Below, one piece after another: positions 1-6,175 of a stretch of 7,127 nucleotides of DNA (its first letter is position 1; every line of letters starts with the position of its first letter). The stretch comes from CBDTTM01 sp965363355. GTDB taxonomy: Bacteria > Bacillota > Negativicutes > Selenomonadales > Selenomonadaceae. The notes under the pieces were generated by a model. That model was not told where the DNA came from. It saw nothing but the letters and a program-made list of their open reading frames with translations, and did no database searches. The DNA lies in the NCBI GenBank assembly GCA_965363355.1, contig CBDTTM010000130.1, positions 1-7,127 on the forward strand, in the 5' to 3' direction. The position numbers were made by a program, and so were the translations under genes.

Positions 1-84
1 GATACAGCCAGTGGGACGATTCCCATCTAACGTACCGATTGCATACATACCATAAGAAAGCTTCCATAATATAGATGTATCCAT
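1..84 (-). CDS. Flavin reductase/flavoredoxin-family protein, N-terminal 28 codons only (partial)
   Basis: Read leftward from an ATG at 84-82, an open frame runs to the window edge without a stop. It starts MDTSILWKLSYGMYAIGT and continues with a DGNRP..GCI segment. The 'KLSYGMY' plus 'DG...GCI' pattern is typical of the N-terminus of small FMN-binding flavin reductase domains, found alone or fused to rubredoxin, in anaerobic Bacillota. These proteins transfer electrons from reduced cofactors through bound flavin and are often linked to oxygen or oxidative stress handling. The start is supported by a strong Shine-Dalgarno sequence, AAAGGGGG on the minus strand (100-93), 8 bases upstream. A possible -10 (TATAGT, plus-strand positions 114-109) lies further upstream without a convincing -35. 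Only 28 residues are visible, so the family call is tentative, and any fusion partner or length is unknown. Confidence 0.6.
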   Translation of the reverse strand, partial: MDTSILWKLSYGMYAIGTLDGNRPTGCI

Positions 85-170
85 ATTTTTATCCCCCTTT
101 GTCGATAAACTATACTCTTGCCACCTTCGTTATGATTGACCCGTTTTCCTGCTATCCCATGATGATTTGG

Positions 171-199
171 TTGCCAAAAAACAAATCCTGCGATATAGT
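171..199 (+). promoter_or_regulatory. Probable sigma-70/SigA promoter of the EamA-family gene
   Basis: TTGCCA (171-176) and TATAGT (194-199) are separated by 17 bases, close to the housekeeping consensus, which predicts a start near 206 and a leader of about 70 bases before the ATG at 279. It lies in the 194-base gap between this gene and the divergent flavin reductase gene. A second TTGACC at 136-141 has no good -10 partner. No terminator-like hairpin or riboswitch core is visible in the gap. Confidence 0.5.
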
Positions 200-278
200 A
201 GATATGGTCTTATTCAAATACGTCTAGAAAAGCCGCTATCATCAACGAAAAACATCATTCGAAGGGAATTTTTTACTC

Positions 279-1166
279 ATGACAAATACGACAAAGGGGT
301 TCGCACTGGCTTCGGTCGGTGCCCTCTTTTGGGGCGCCTCGGGCGTCGCTGCCCAGTACCTGTTCCACGAAAAATTTTTCACACCGGAATGGCTTGTAGT
401 CATCCGCATGCTCACCTCTGGCTTGATCTTGCTCGCCATCGATGCCAGCAAAAACTACGGTGATATTTTCAGTATATGGCGAAGTTCTTATGACCGCTGG
501 CAGCTATTGTTTTTTGGCATTTTCGGCATGCTAAGCGTCCAGTACACTTATTTTGCCGCTATAAACGCTGGAAATGCAGCCACCGCCACAATCCTTCAGT
601 ATTTGGCACCAGTCGTAATCGTTTGCTATCTGACGCTTCGTTATCGCCGCCTGCCCCAAAAAGCCGAGGTCCTTGCCATTTGCTTGGCTGTTATTGGTAC
701 CTTTCTGCTCGTCACAAAAGGCGATTTCACTACCCTATCCATCTCCGATACGGTTTTGTTTTGGGGCATACTCTCTGCTTTTTGTGCCGCCTTTTACACC
801 GTGCAGCCAAAATATCTGCTGCATCACTGGCGATCCCCCTTGGTCATCGGTTGGGGCATGCTCATTGGCAGCATAATCCTGCTTCCCATTGCCCCGCCTT
901 GGGATTTTACCGGTATTTGGGATTGGCAAGCATTTTGGGGCCTTTTATTCGTGATTATCTTTGGTACCGTAGTTGCTTTTTGGTCTTATCTTGAAAGCAT
1001 CAAATACATTCGCCCGACACAAACCAGCACCTTAGGATCACTTGAACCACTATCCGCAGTCAGCCTTTCCGTATTTTTGCTCAACGTGCCTTTCGGCTTG
1101 ATTGAAGCCCTCGGCAGTGCTATGATCTTGAGCACCGTTTTTTGTCTATCTCGCGTAAAAAAATAA
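279..1166 (+). CDS. EamA-domain transporter of the drug/metabolite (DMT) superfamily
   Basis: This 295-residue, very hydrophobic protein has the size and pattern of a ten-helix DMT permease built from two EamA repeats (about residues 8-145 and 157-292). Visible hallmarks are the first-helix motif around residues 12-26 (SVGALFWGASGV), the conserved 'QYLAPVVIV' (107-115) ending repeat one, and 'LEPLSAVSLSVFLL' (255-268) at the matching place in repeat two. Family members sit in the cytoplasmic membrane and mostly export amino acids, related metabolites or drugs; the substrate cannot be read from sequence. The ATG at 279 follows GAAGGGA (261-267) at a workable spacing and starts directly at the first helix. 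The gene looks monocistronic: own promoter upstream, terminator overlapping its stop codon, and a convergent gene beyond. The general family is secure, the substrate unknown. Confidence 0.9.
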   Translation: MTNTTKGFALASVGALFWGASGVAAQYLFHEKFFTPEWLVVIRMLTSGLILLAIDASKNYGDIFSIWRSSYDRWQLLFFGIFGMLSVQYTYFAAINAGNAATATILQYLAPVVIVCYLTLRYRRLPQKAEVLAICLAVIGTFLLVTKGDFTTLSISDTVLFWGILSAFCAAFYTVQPKYLLHHWRSPLVIGWGMLIGSIILLPIAPPWDFTGIWDWQAFWGLLFVIIFGTVVAFWSYLESIKYIRPTQTSTLGSLEPLSAVSLSVFLLNVPFGLIEALGSAMILSTVFCLSRVKK

Positions 1167-1196
1167 GCGTGAGCCTTTGGCTCCGCTTATTTTTTT
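1157..1196. terminator. Bidirectional intrinsic terminator between the convergent EamA and permease genes
   Basis: Arms AATAAGCG-GAGCC (1162-1175, one bulged T at 1170) and GGCTCCGCTTATT (1179-1191) pair over 13 bp around a TTT loop. On the plus strand the stem runs into a T tract ending at 1196. On the minus strand the complement of the A7 run at 1157-1163 gives the U tract. The TAA stop of the EamA gene (1164-1166) lies inside the stem, and the permease stop is only about 24 bases beyond on the other strand, so one structure can end both transcripts. Confidence 0.85.
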
Positions 1197-1219
1197 ACAA
1201 CGAATGCAGTTTTTTATGT

Positions 1220-2578
1220 TCAAGCTTTTTGCTTATTGCTTTTATATCGATACCCTATCCATAAAAGAATCAACCAAAATGGTAAAAGCCCAATGGCAAG
1301 CTGCATGTCTTCAAGCTGCGTCATCAATATGACGATTCCTGCCAAAAACAGCAAACATACATAATTAGCCCAAGGATAAAAAAGCGATTTGAACCGAATT
1401 TCATGGCTGCGACCTTCTCGCGCATAACGCTGGCGAAACTTCATATGAGTCACTACGATAACGAACCAACTTACGACAACCGCAGCTACCGCAATCGAAA
1501 TCAAATACATGAAGGCTTTCCCCGGGAAAAAGTAGTTCAACGCAACAACTGCCAGCGTCATTCCCGATGAAACAAAAATCCCATTGACCGGCACACCATG
1601 ACGCGATAATACTTTTAAGGCCGCTGGAGCATTTCCTTGTGCTGCCAAGCCAAAGAGCATTCGTGAATTGCTGTAAATTGCACTGTTATAGACCGATACC
1701 GCAGCTGTCAAAACAACAATGTTCAAAAGATTGGCTGCTGCCGGAATTCCGATATTCGAAAAGATCTGGACAAACGGGCTGGCTTCCATTCCAATTTTAT
1801 TCCAAGGATACAATGCCATTAAAACAATAAGTGTACCAATGTAAAAAATCAAGATACGCCAAATGACCTGATTGATTGCTTTTGGAATCGTCTTGGTCGG
1901 ATTATCCGCCTCCCCGGCAGTGATGCCGATGAGCTCAATTCCCCCAAAAGAAAACATGACAATGACCAAAGACGACAGCAATCCCCATAACCCATTCGGC
2001 AAAAATCCGCCATGGCTCCAAAGATTACTGAAATTATCGGGGAAAGTCCCCATTTGGCTGCAAATAATATAAAGACCGAACAAAATCATCGCTACAATAG
2101 CGACCACTTTGATGATTGCCGTCCAAAACTCAAATTCACCATAAAGCCGCACATTTATGAGATTGACGATAGTGATGATTACAAGGCAGGCAAGTGCCGA
2201 CAGCCACTGCGGCAGATCCGGCAGCCAATAATTCATATAAATCCCAACAGCCGCAAGCTCGGCCATACTGACAATGACATAATTGAACCAATAATTCCAG
2301 CCAGACAAAAATCCCGGAAAGGCACCCCAATACTTTGACGCATAATAACTAAAAGATCCTGACACAGGCTCTTCCACCGCCATCTCCCCGAGCATACGCA
2401 TAATAAGAAATATCACCGTGCCGCCAATCAAATAAGATAAAGCGATTGCCGGCCCTGCCATAGCTATCGTTGGCGCAGAACCATAAAAAAGTCCTGTACC
2501 TATAGCACCGCCTAGGGCAATCATCTGCAAATGACGATTTTTCAGGCCGCGTTCCATTTTTCTATTTTCATTTTCCAT
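1220..2578 (-). CDS. AroP-type amino acid permease (APC superfamily, AAT family)
   Basis: This 452-residue protein has about 12 hydrophobic segments and the layout of the amino acid transporter (AAT) family, proton-coupled importers in the cytoplasmic membrane. Signatures in order: 'RGLKNRH' (10-16) before helix 1; the unwound-helix glycine motif GGAIGTG (23-29); 'GEMAVEEPVSGSFS' (64-77); 'GWNYW' (93-97); 'FSFGGIELIGITAGEADNP' (209-227); 'SVYNSAIYSNSRMLFGLA' (295-312). From memory the pattern is closest to AroP/PheP, with ProY and GabP also similar, so an aromatic or broad neutral amino acid substrate is plausible but unproven. The start is set by GGGGAGG (minus strand, 2592-2586) 7 bases before the ATG; the internal Met8 is less well placed. 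It is co-oriented with serA, 163 bases downstream of it, and ends at the shared bidirectional terminator. No strong promoter is evident upstream; a TATGAT with a poor -35 is the best candidate. Confidence 0.9.
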   Translation of the reverse strand: MENENRKMERGLKNRHLQMIALGGAIGTGLFYGSAPTIAMAGPAIALSYLIGGTVIFLIMRMLGEMAVEEPVSGSFSYYASKYWGAFPGFLSGWNYWFNYVIVSMAELAAVGIYMNYWLPDLPQWLSALACLVIITIVNLINVRLYGEFEFWTAIIKVVAIVAMILFGLYIICSQMGTFPDNFSNLWSHGGFLPNGLWGLLSSLVIVMFSFGGIELIGITAGEADNPTKTIPKAINQVIWRILIFYIGTLIVLMALYPWNKIGMEASPFVQIFSNIGIPAAANLLNIVVLTAAVSVYNSAIYSNSRMLFGLAAQGNAPAALKVLSRHGVPVNGIFVSSGMTLAVVALNYFFPGKAFMYLISIAVAAVVVSWFVIVVTHMKFRQRYAREGRSHEIRFKSLFYPWANYVCLLFLAGIVILMTQLEDMQLAIGLLPFWLILLWIGYRYKSNKQKA

Positions 2579-2656
2579 CCCAAAGCCTCCCCGAAGCCAA
2601 ATTTACGTTACTTCTCATCTTATCATAAATCTGACGCAATTTACATTAAAATAAGC

Positions 2657-2704
2657 AAAGACCGCCGCTGAAATGCCCTGCAAATCAGTCGTCGGTCTTT
2701 TTTT
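2657..2704. terminator. Hairpin between serA and the permease gene, probable serA terminator
   Basis: AAAGACCG (2657-2664) and CGGTCTTT (2693-2700) form an 8-bp stem. It extends inward with mismatches through CG pairs and CTGA/TCAG (about 2668-2671 with 2685-2688) to a loop of about 13 bases. The best T tract (2698-2704) is on the plus strand, where no gene needs it. Read leftward from serA, the stem is followed by the weaker tail TTTGCTTATTTTAAT. I read it as a bidirectional, possibly leaky, terminator for serA. Confidence 0.55.
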
Positions 2705-2741
2705 ATTTTGCTATTTTTTCACTTTCCTACATTATATATGA

Positions 2742-4325
2742 TTATACAGCGTAGAAATTAACAAGCTTCGCACCAAAAATGCCATCCACTTCGGTAACCT
2801 TAGCCAAAATATTCGCTGGAATATCATTGTCGATGGTCAATACCATGATGTTCGTGCCGGAAGCTTCGGTCTTACCAACCTGCATCCCCGAAATATTGAT
2901 TCCGGCAGCGCCCATCAAAGAGCCAATCGTACCAATGATTCCTGGACGGTTGATATGTGGGCAGATCAGAATGCGAGCCTGGGGATCGACATCGACACGA
3001 TAATCATCAATCATCACGATGCGGCCTTCCTCGCCAAAAAGTGTTCCTTGAACACAAGCTGTTTTATCTGCAGCAGTCACCGTAACTTTAATGAGGTTAG
3101 CAAAATTTGCCGCTTCCTTATTCTTTACTTCCTTGACCTTGATATTGCGCTGTTTTGCCATGCCCGGAGCATTTACGTAGTTTACGTCAAACTCGAGGAT
3201 TGGATTCAATAGACCTTTGAGCACTGCTGTCGTAATCATCTTGGTATCGACTTCTGTTATATCGCCATTATATTCAACCTCAACGCTCTTGATCGGGCCA
3301 TCTGCCAAAGAACGAGCCGTTCCGCCAAGGCGTTCTGCCAATTCAAAATAAGGACGAATGACTTTCATCACCTGCGCAGATACCGGAGCCATATTTACCG
3401 CAGTCGACACAGGTTCACCGCGAAGAGCCGCTGCTACTCCATATGCTACATCGACAGAAACACCGATTTGTGCTTCTACTGTAGATGCACCAAGATGCGG
3501 CGTCAAGACTACGCCCTCAAGACCAAGCAATGGATAATCTGCTGGAACTGGTTCACTTTCATAAACATCGATTGCCGCACCAGCAACTTGGCCTGCTTTT
3601 ACCGCTTCTGCCAAATCTGCTTCATTGATGATGCCCCCACGAGCACAGTTGATCAGACGAACACCCTTTTTCATCTTTTTCATATTATCTTTATTGAGCA
3701 TGCTTTTGGTATCTGGCGTAAGCGGCATATGTACCGTAATGAAATCCGATTTTTCGATGATATCATCGAGACTGCCGATTTCAATACCTAAAGCCTGTGC
3801 TCGCTCTTCGTTGATATATGGATCATAGCCGATTACATCCATGTCAAAAGCCAATGCACGTTTGGCAACACCGCTGCCGATACGCCCCATGCCAATGACG
3901 CCCAATGTCTTGCCGCGAAGCTCTACGCCGACATATTTTTTACGGTTCCACTCGCCTTTTTGCATCGTTTCGTTTGCAATCGGGATATTACGCGACATCG
4001 CCAGCATCATAGCCATCGTATGTTCCGTAGCTGCAATGGTATTGCCTTCAGGTGCGTTGAGGACGATGATGCCGCGCGCCGTAGCTGCTGCCAAATCAAT
4101 ATTGTCAACGCCAACGCCAGCACGGCCGATGACTTTAAGGTTCGTTGCCGCATCGATTACTTCTTTTGTCACACGAGATGCACTGCGAACAATCAAACCA
4201 TCGAATTCTGGAATAATTGCCAACAGCTCATCCGCTGGTAATTTATCTTTAATTACGATTTCAAAATCCTTTGCTAAGATATCAATCCCTTTTTTCGAAA
4301 CGCCATCTGCTACCAATACTTTCAT
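2742..4325 (-). CDS. serA: D-3-phosphoglycerate dehydrogenase, first enzyme of serine biosynthesis
   Basis: Oxidises 3-phosphoglycerate to 3-phosphohydroxypyruvate with NAD in the cytosol. At 527 residues it is the long (type 1) form. The N-terminal substrate-binding region is interrupted by a Rossmann NAD domain with GMGRIG (145-150) and the acidic ribose-binding Asp168. The catalytic triad expected of D-2-hydroxyacid dehydrogenases is present as Arg229 (NCARGG), Glu258 (ESEP) and His277 (TPHLG). An intervening (ASB-like) domain covers about 320-445, and a C-terminal ACT domain starts near 452 (ILICPHINRPGIIG). ACT domains in this family commonly bind serine, so feedback inhibition is likely by family knowledge. 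The ATG at 4325 follows AGGGAGAG (minus strand, 4340-4333) at about 7 bases. Transcription is controlled by a serine T-box leader upstream, and serC diverges on the other strand. All key residues are intact. Confidence 0.97.
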   Translation of the reverse strand: MKVLVADGVSKKGIDILAKDFEIVIKDKLPADELLAIIPEFDGLIVRSASRVTKEVIDAATNLKVIGRAGVGVDNIDLAAATARGIIVLNAPEGNTIAATEHTMAMMLAMSRNIPIANETMQKGEWNRKKYVGVELRGKTLGVIGMGRIGSGVAKRALAFDMDVIGYDPYINEERAQALGIEIGSLDDIIEKSDFITVHMPLTPDTKSMLNKDNMKKMKKGVRLINCARGGIINEADLAEAVKAGQVAGAAIDVYESEPVPADYPLLGLEGVVLTPHLGASTVEAQIGVSVDVAYGVAAALRGEPVSTAVNMAPVSAQVMKVIRPYFELAERLGGTARSLADGPIKSVEVEYNGDITEVDTKMITTAVLKGLLNPILEFDVNYVNAPGMAKQRNIKVKEVKNKEAANFANLIKVTVTAADKTACVQGTLFGEEGRIVMIDDYRVDVDPQARILICPHINRPGIIGTIGSLMGAAGINISGMQVGKTEASGTNIMVLTIDNDIPANILAKVTEVDGIFGAKLVNFYAV

Positions 4326-4380
4326 TGAAAATCTCTCCCTTTATCTGCATTTGATTTTTAACAAGTTTGTAAAAGAAGCC

Positions 4381-4426
4381 ACAAAACAACAAAGAGCCCC
4401 GCCCCAATAATTGGGGCGAAGCTCTT
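4381..4426 (-). terminator. Regulated intrinsic terminator of the serA T-box leader
   Basis: On the minus strand AAGAGCTTCGCCCCAA pairs with TTGGGGCGGGGCTCTT (4426 to 4391), giving about 16 bp including two G-U pairs around a three-base loop, followed by a U-rich tail (TTTGTTGTTTTGT). Its 5' arm contains the CCCCAA needed by the antiterminator, so the two folds exclude each other. serA starts 55 bases downstream. Confidence 0.92.
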
Positions 4427-4625
4427 ATCTTCACGGTACCACCCAAGTTTATGCACCTTTTGGTGCCAACTCAATTCGCTGTATCGGGCGTTCCCGTCAT
4501 GATTCTTCATCAGCCGCTTCGAGGTGGAACAAATAGCTGCTCTTGCCTGGCTCTCACCAACCGCCGGCTCTCTGAAAGAACATCTCCATTTGATTCCTCT
4601 GCATCGCGTTATCTGTTTGTGCTTA
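4381..4625 (-). promoter_or_regulatory. T-box leader (tRNA-Ser responsive) upstream of serA
   Basis: Read on the minus strand, this 245-base leader has the full T-box plan. Stem I carries AGAGAGCCGGC and the GGTTGGTG distal elements (within about 4552-4575). Helices GAGG/CCTC (4596-4599 with 4521-4524) and CAAAT/ATTTG (4588-4592 with 4530-4534) enclose a small loop whose 3' side reads TTCCA (4529-4525). The specifier codon is therefore UCC (4528-4526), followed by the usual A, and would pair with a GGA anticodon of tRNA-Ser. A GCACC/GGTGC hairpin (4453-4466) fits stem III. The T-box sequence TGGGTGGTACCGTG occupies 4445-4432. CTTGGG (4447-4442) can pair with CCCCAA (4416-4411) as antiterminator, competing with the terminator. 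By family knowledge uncharged tRNA binding promotes read-through, so serine starvation should raise serA. The leader fills most of the 476-base gap between serA and serC. Confidence 0.93.
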
Positions 4626-4631
4626 GGTGTT

Positions 4632-4660
4632 ATTATATTTTATCTCGTCATAAACGTCAA
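4632..4660 (-). promoter_or_regulatory. serA (T-box leader) promoter
   Basis: On the minus strand TTGACG (4660-4655) and a perfect TATAAT (4637-4632) are separated by 17 bases, a near-consensus SigA promoter that predicts transcription starting near 4625, just ahead of T-box stem I. The region upstream of the -35 is A/T-tract rich, which could act as an UP element. The -35 box lies inside one arm of the inverted repeat shared with the serC promoter. Confidence 0.8.
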
Positions 4661-4706
4661 GTGTATTTCCAAAAAAAACATTTTTAAAATTCCGCTTGAC
4701 GTTTAT
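4650..4706. repeat. 12-bp inverted repeat spanning both -35 boxes of the serA/serC divergent promoters
   Basis: ATAAACGTCAAG (4650-4661) and its exact reverse complement CTTGACGTTTAT (4695-4706) are separated by 33 A/T-rich bases, with arm centres 45 bp apart. Each arm contains one TTGACG -35 hexamer plus flanking bases that the promoter consensus does not explain. The left arm is also adjacent to a second CGTCA (4646-4650), giving a 9-bp direct spacing of that pentamer. Candidate operator for a regulator of both genes. Confidence 0.6.
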
Positions 4707-4725
4707 AGATTTTTGGCGGTAGAAT
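4696..4725 (+). promoter_or_regulatory. serC promoter
   Basis: TTGACG (4696-4701) and TAGAAT (4720-4725) are 18 bases apart, giving a probable start near 4732 and a leader of about 70 bases. That leader shows no T-box core, no terminator and no other obvious riboswitch, unlike the serA side. Confidence 0.65.
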
Positions 4726-4787
4726 ATAACACAATTACAAAAACGCATAACATGTCAGCGTCATCGCAAATCAGACACAGACAAATC

Positions 4788-4793
4788 AGGAGG
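4788..4793 (+). promoter_or_regulatory. Strong ribosome binding site that fixes the serC TTG start
   Basis: A perfect AGGAGG lies 8 bases before the TTG at 4802-4804. The next in-frame ATG is codon 15, beyond the conserved NFNPGPA segment, so the TTG is the credible start. Confidence 0.85.
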
Positions 4794-4801
4794 TTTTTCT
4801 T

Positions 4802-5893
4802 TTGGAAAATAATCGCATTTACAATTTCAATCCAGGCCCGGCTATGCTGCCACTTGAAGTACTCAAAGCCGCCCAAGCTGAACTCTTAAACTTCGAAAAC
4901 ACCGGTATGTCCATCCTGGAAATCAGCCATCGTGCCAAAGCCTATGATCAAATTCACAATCAAGCAAAAGCCGATATCAAAGAACTCATGGGCTTAGGTG
5001 ATGACTATGAAGTCCTCTTCATTCAGGGCGGTGCCAGCATGCAGTTCAACATGGTTCCGCAAAATTTTGCCATCGACGGCAAAATCGGCAACTATATTCT
5101 CTCCGGAAGCTTTGCTACCAAAGCCTATAAAGAAGCGACGATCCTTGGTGAAGCGCACGTTGCCGCTTCGAGCAAAGAAGTAAACTTCAAGCATATCCCA
5201 ACACAAGATGAAATCAAACTCAGCGATAATGCTGCCTATTTGCATATCTGCTATAACAACACCATCTTCGGCACAGAATATCATTATGTTCCAGAAACAA
5301 ATGGCGTTCCGCTCATCGCCGACATGTCTTCCGACATGCTCTCACGTCCAGTAGATTTTTCTAAATTCAGCTTAATTTATGCTGGCGTGCAGAAAAACCT
5401 CGGACCTGCTGGCGTCTGCCTCGTCGTTGCTAAAAAATCCTTTATCGAAAACAGCCCGCAGACCCTGCCAACTATGCTGCGCTATGATACCTATGCCAAA
5501 AACAATTCGCTTTATAATACACCACCGGCATTTGGCATCTATATGGTCGGCAAAGTAGCTGCTTGGATCAAAGAACAAGGCGGCTTAAAGGCTATGGAAA
5601 AACTCAACGCTGCTAAAGCGAAACTCGTCTATGACGCAATTGATAACAGCAACGGCTTCTATCGTGGACATGCTGATAAAGACAGCCGTTCCTTCATGAA
5701 CGTGACGTTCCGCCTGCCAACGGAAGAACTCGAAGCAAAGTTTGCTGCCGAAGCACTTCCACTGGGAATAAGCGGCGTCAAAGGCCACCGCTCCGTCGGC
5801 GGCATGCGCACTTCCATCTACAATGCTATGCCACTGGAAGGCTGCCAGGCACTGGTCGACTTCATGGAAAAATTTCGCAAGGCAAATGCCTAA
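4802..5893 (+). CDS. serC: Phosphoserine aminotransferase, second enzyme of serine biosynthesis
   Basis: Transfers the amino group of glutamate to 3-phosphohydroxypyruvate, giving 3-phosphoserine and 2-oxoglutarate. It is a cytosolic PLP enzyme of aminotransferase class V and usually homodimeric. The 363-residue length is normal for SerC. Visible signatures are the N-terminal 'YNFNPGPAMLP' (7-17), 'QGGAS' (75-79) in the cofactor phosphate region, Asp174 in 'IADMSSD' for the pyridine nitrogen, the PLP-binding Lys198 in 'YAGVQKNLGPAG', and the C-terminal 'GHRSVGGMRTSIYNAMP' (328-344) that contributes substrate-binding basic residues. Related family enzymes also act on 4-phosphohydroxythreonine in vitamin B6 synthesis. 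It starts at TTG behind a perfect AGGAGG, is transcribed divergently from serA, and ends about 30 bases before a strong terminator, so it looks monocistronic. No key residue is missing. Confidence 0.97.
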   Translation: MENNRIYNFNPGPAMLPLEVLKAAQAELLNFENTGMSILEISHRAKAYDQIHNQAKADIKELMGLGDDYEVLFIQGGASMQFNMVPQNFAIDGKIGNYILSGSFATKAYKEATILGEAHVAASSKEVNFKHIPTQDEIKLSDNAAYLHICYNNTIFGTEYHYVPETNGVPLIADMSSDMLSRPVDFSKFSLIYAGVQKNLGPAGVCLVVAKKSFIENSPQTLPTMLRYDTYAKNNSLYNTPPAFGIYMVGKVAAWIKEQGGLKAMEKLNAAKAKLVYDAIDNSNGFYRGHADKDSRSFMNVTFRLPTEELEAKFAAEALPLGISGVKGHRSVGGMRTSIYNAMPLEGCQALVDFMEKFRKANA

Positions 5894-5922
5894 AAAATAA
5901 TAATAAGCAATAACTACAAGCT

Positions 5923-5971
5923 GGCCCTCTTATCAGCAGACTGCAAAGTCTGCCATAGGAGGGCCGTTTTT
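5923..5971 (+). terminator. Strong intrinsic terminator of serC
   Basis: GGCCCTCTTAT (5923-5933) pairs with ATAGGAGGGCC (5955-5965, one G-U). An inner GCAGACT/AGTCTGC stem follows across a small 2x1 internal loop, capped by a GCAA tetraloop. About 18 bp in total, then G and five T (5967-5971). Confidence 0.9.
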
Positions 5972-6016
5972 ATGACAAGGTTCTTCCCCTAAAACAATAT
6001 ATTTTTTCTATATTTC

Positions 6017-6036
6017 AATAAATTTAAAAATTTATT
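6017..6036. repeat. Perfect AT-only palindrome upstream of the DeoR-family gene
   Basis: AATAAATTT (6017-6025) and AAATTTATT (6028-6036) are perfect inverted arms around two A. The sequence sits in the very AT-rich 204-base stretch between the serC terminator and the regulator gene. That stretch otherwise holds a near direct repeat TCTATATTTCAA (6007-6018) and TCTATATTTTCAA (6051-6063). It may be an operator, but such palindromes can also arise by chance in AT-rich DNA. Confidence 0.35.
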
Positions 6037-6091
6037 TTTCATACAGCCTCTCTATATTTTCAAACAAAAGAAATAAACAAAAATACATCAT

Positions 6092-6103
6092 TTTCATTTG
6101 AAA
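6092..6103. promoter_or_regulatory. TTTCA-TT-TGAAA dyad, candidate operator of the DeoR-family gene
   Basis: TTTCA (6092-6096) and TGAAA (6099-6103) form a short perfect dyad about 30 bases upstream of the probable -10. The same half-sites recur in the dyad at 7035-7058 on the other side of the gene, which is why I list it. Short and A/T-rich, hence low confidence. Confidence 0.25.
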
Positions 6104-6131
6104 CCTTTTTATTCCTTTTATTTTCTGTTTA

Positions 6132-6140
6132 TGCTATACT
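6132..6140 (+). promoter_or_regulatory. Extended -10 promoter of the DeoR-family regulator
   Basis: TGCTATACT gives a TG extension (6132-6133) and TATACT (6135-6140). The -35 region 17-18 bases upstream (around 6111-6117) is poor, as often seen with extended -10 promoters. Predicted start near 6147, about 29 bases before the ATG. Confidence 0.5.
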
Positions 6141-6175
6141 TATTTTATCAATTACAGGATAAGGGATGAATTTTT

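Noticed and set aside
167..463. 98-codon open frame overlapping the start of the EamA gene
   Set aside because: It has no recognisable ribosome site or domain, its basic, arginine-rich product looks like out-of-frame translation, and most of it lies inside the clearly real EamA gene.
3841..4410. 189-codon plus-strand open frame antisense to serA
   Set aside because: It is a shadow of the serA reading frame on the other strand and of the T-box terminator. The product shows no domain and no good ribosome site precedes it.
4524..4542. AGC (serine codon) in the T-box 3' arm as the specifier
   Set aside because: AGC sits above the ATTTG helix rather than in the loop between the two helices. UCC followed by A occupies the expected loop position. 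Both would mean serine, so the amino acid call does not change.
4524..4889. 121-codon plus-strand open frame across the T-box and into serC
   Set aside because: It runs through the T-box leader and both promoters and overlaps serC out of frame; these elements explain the sequence better.
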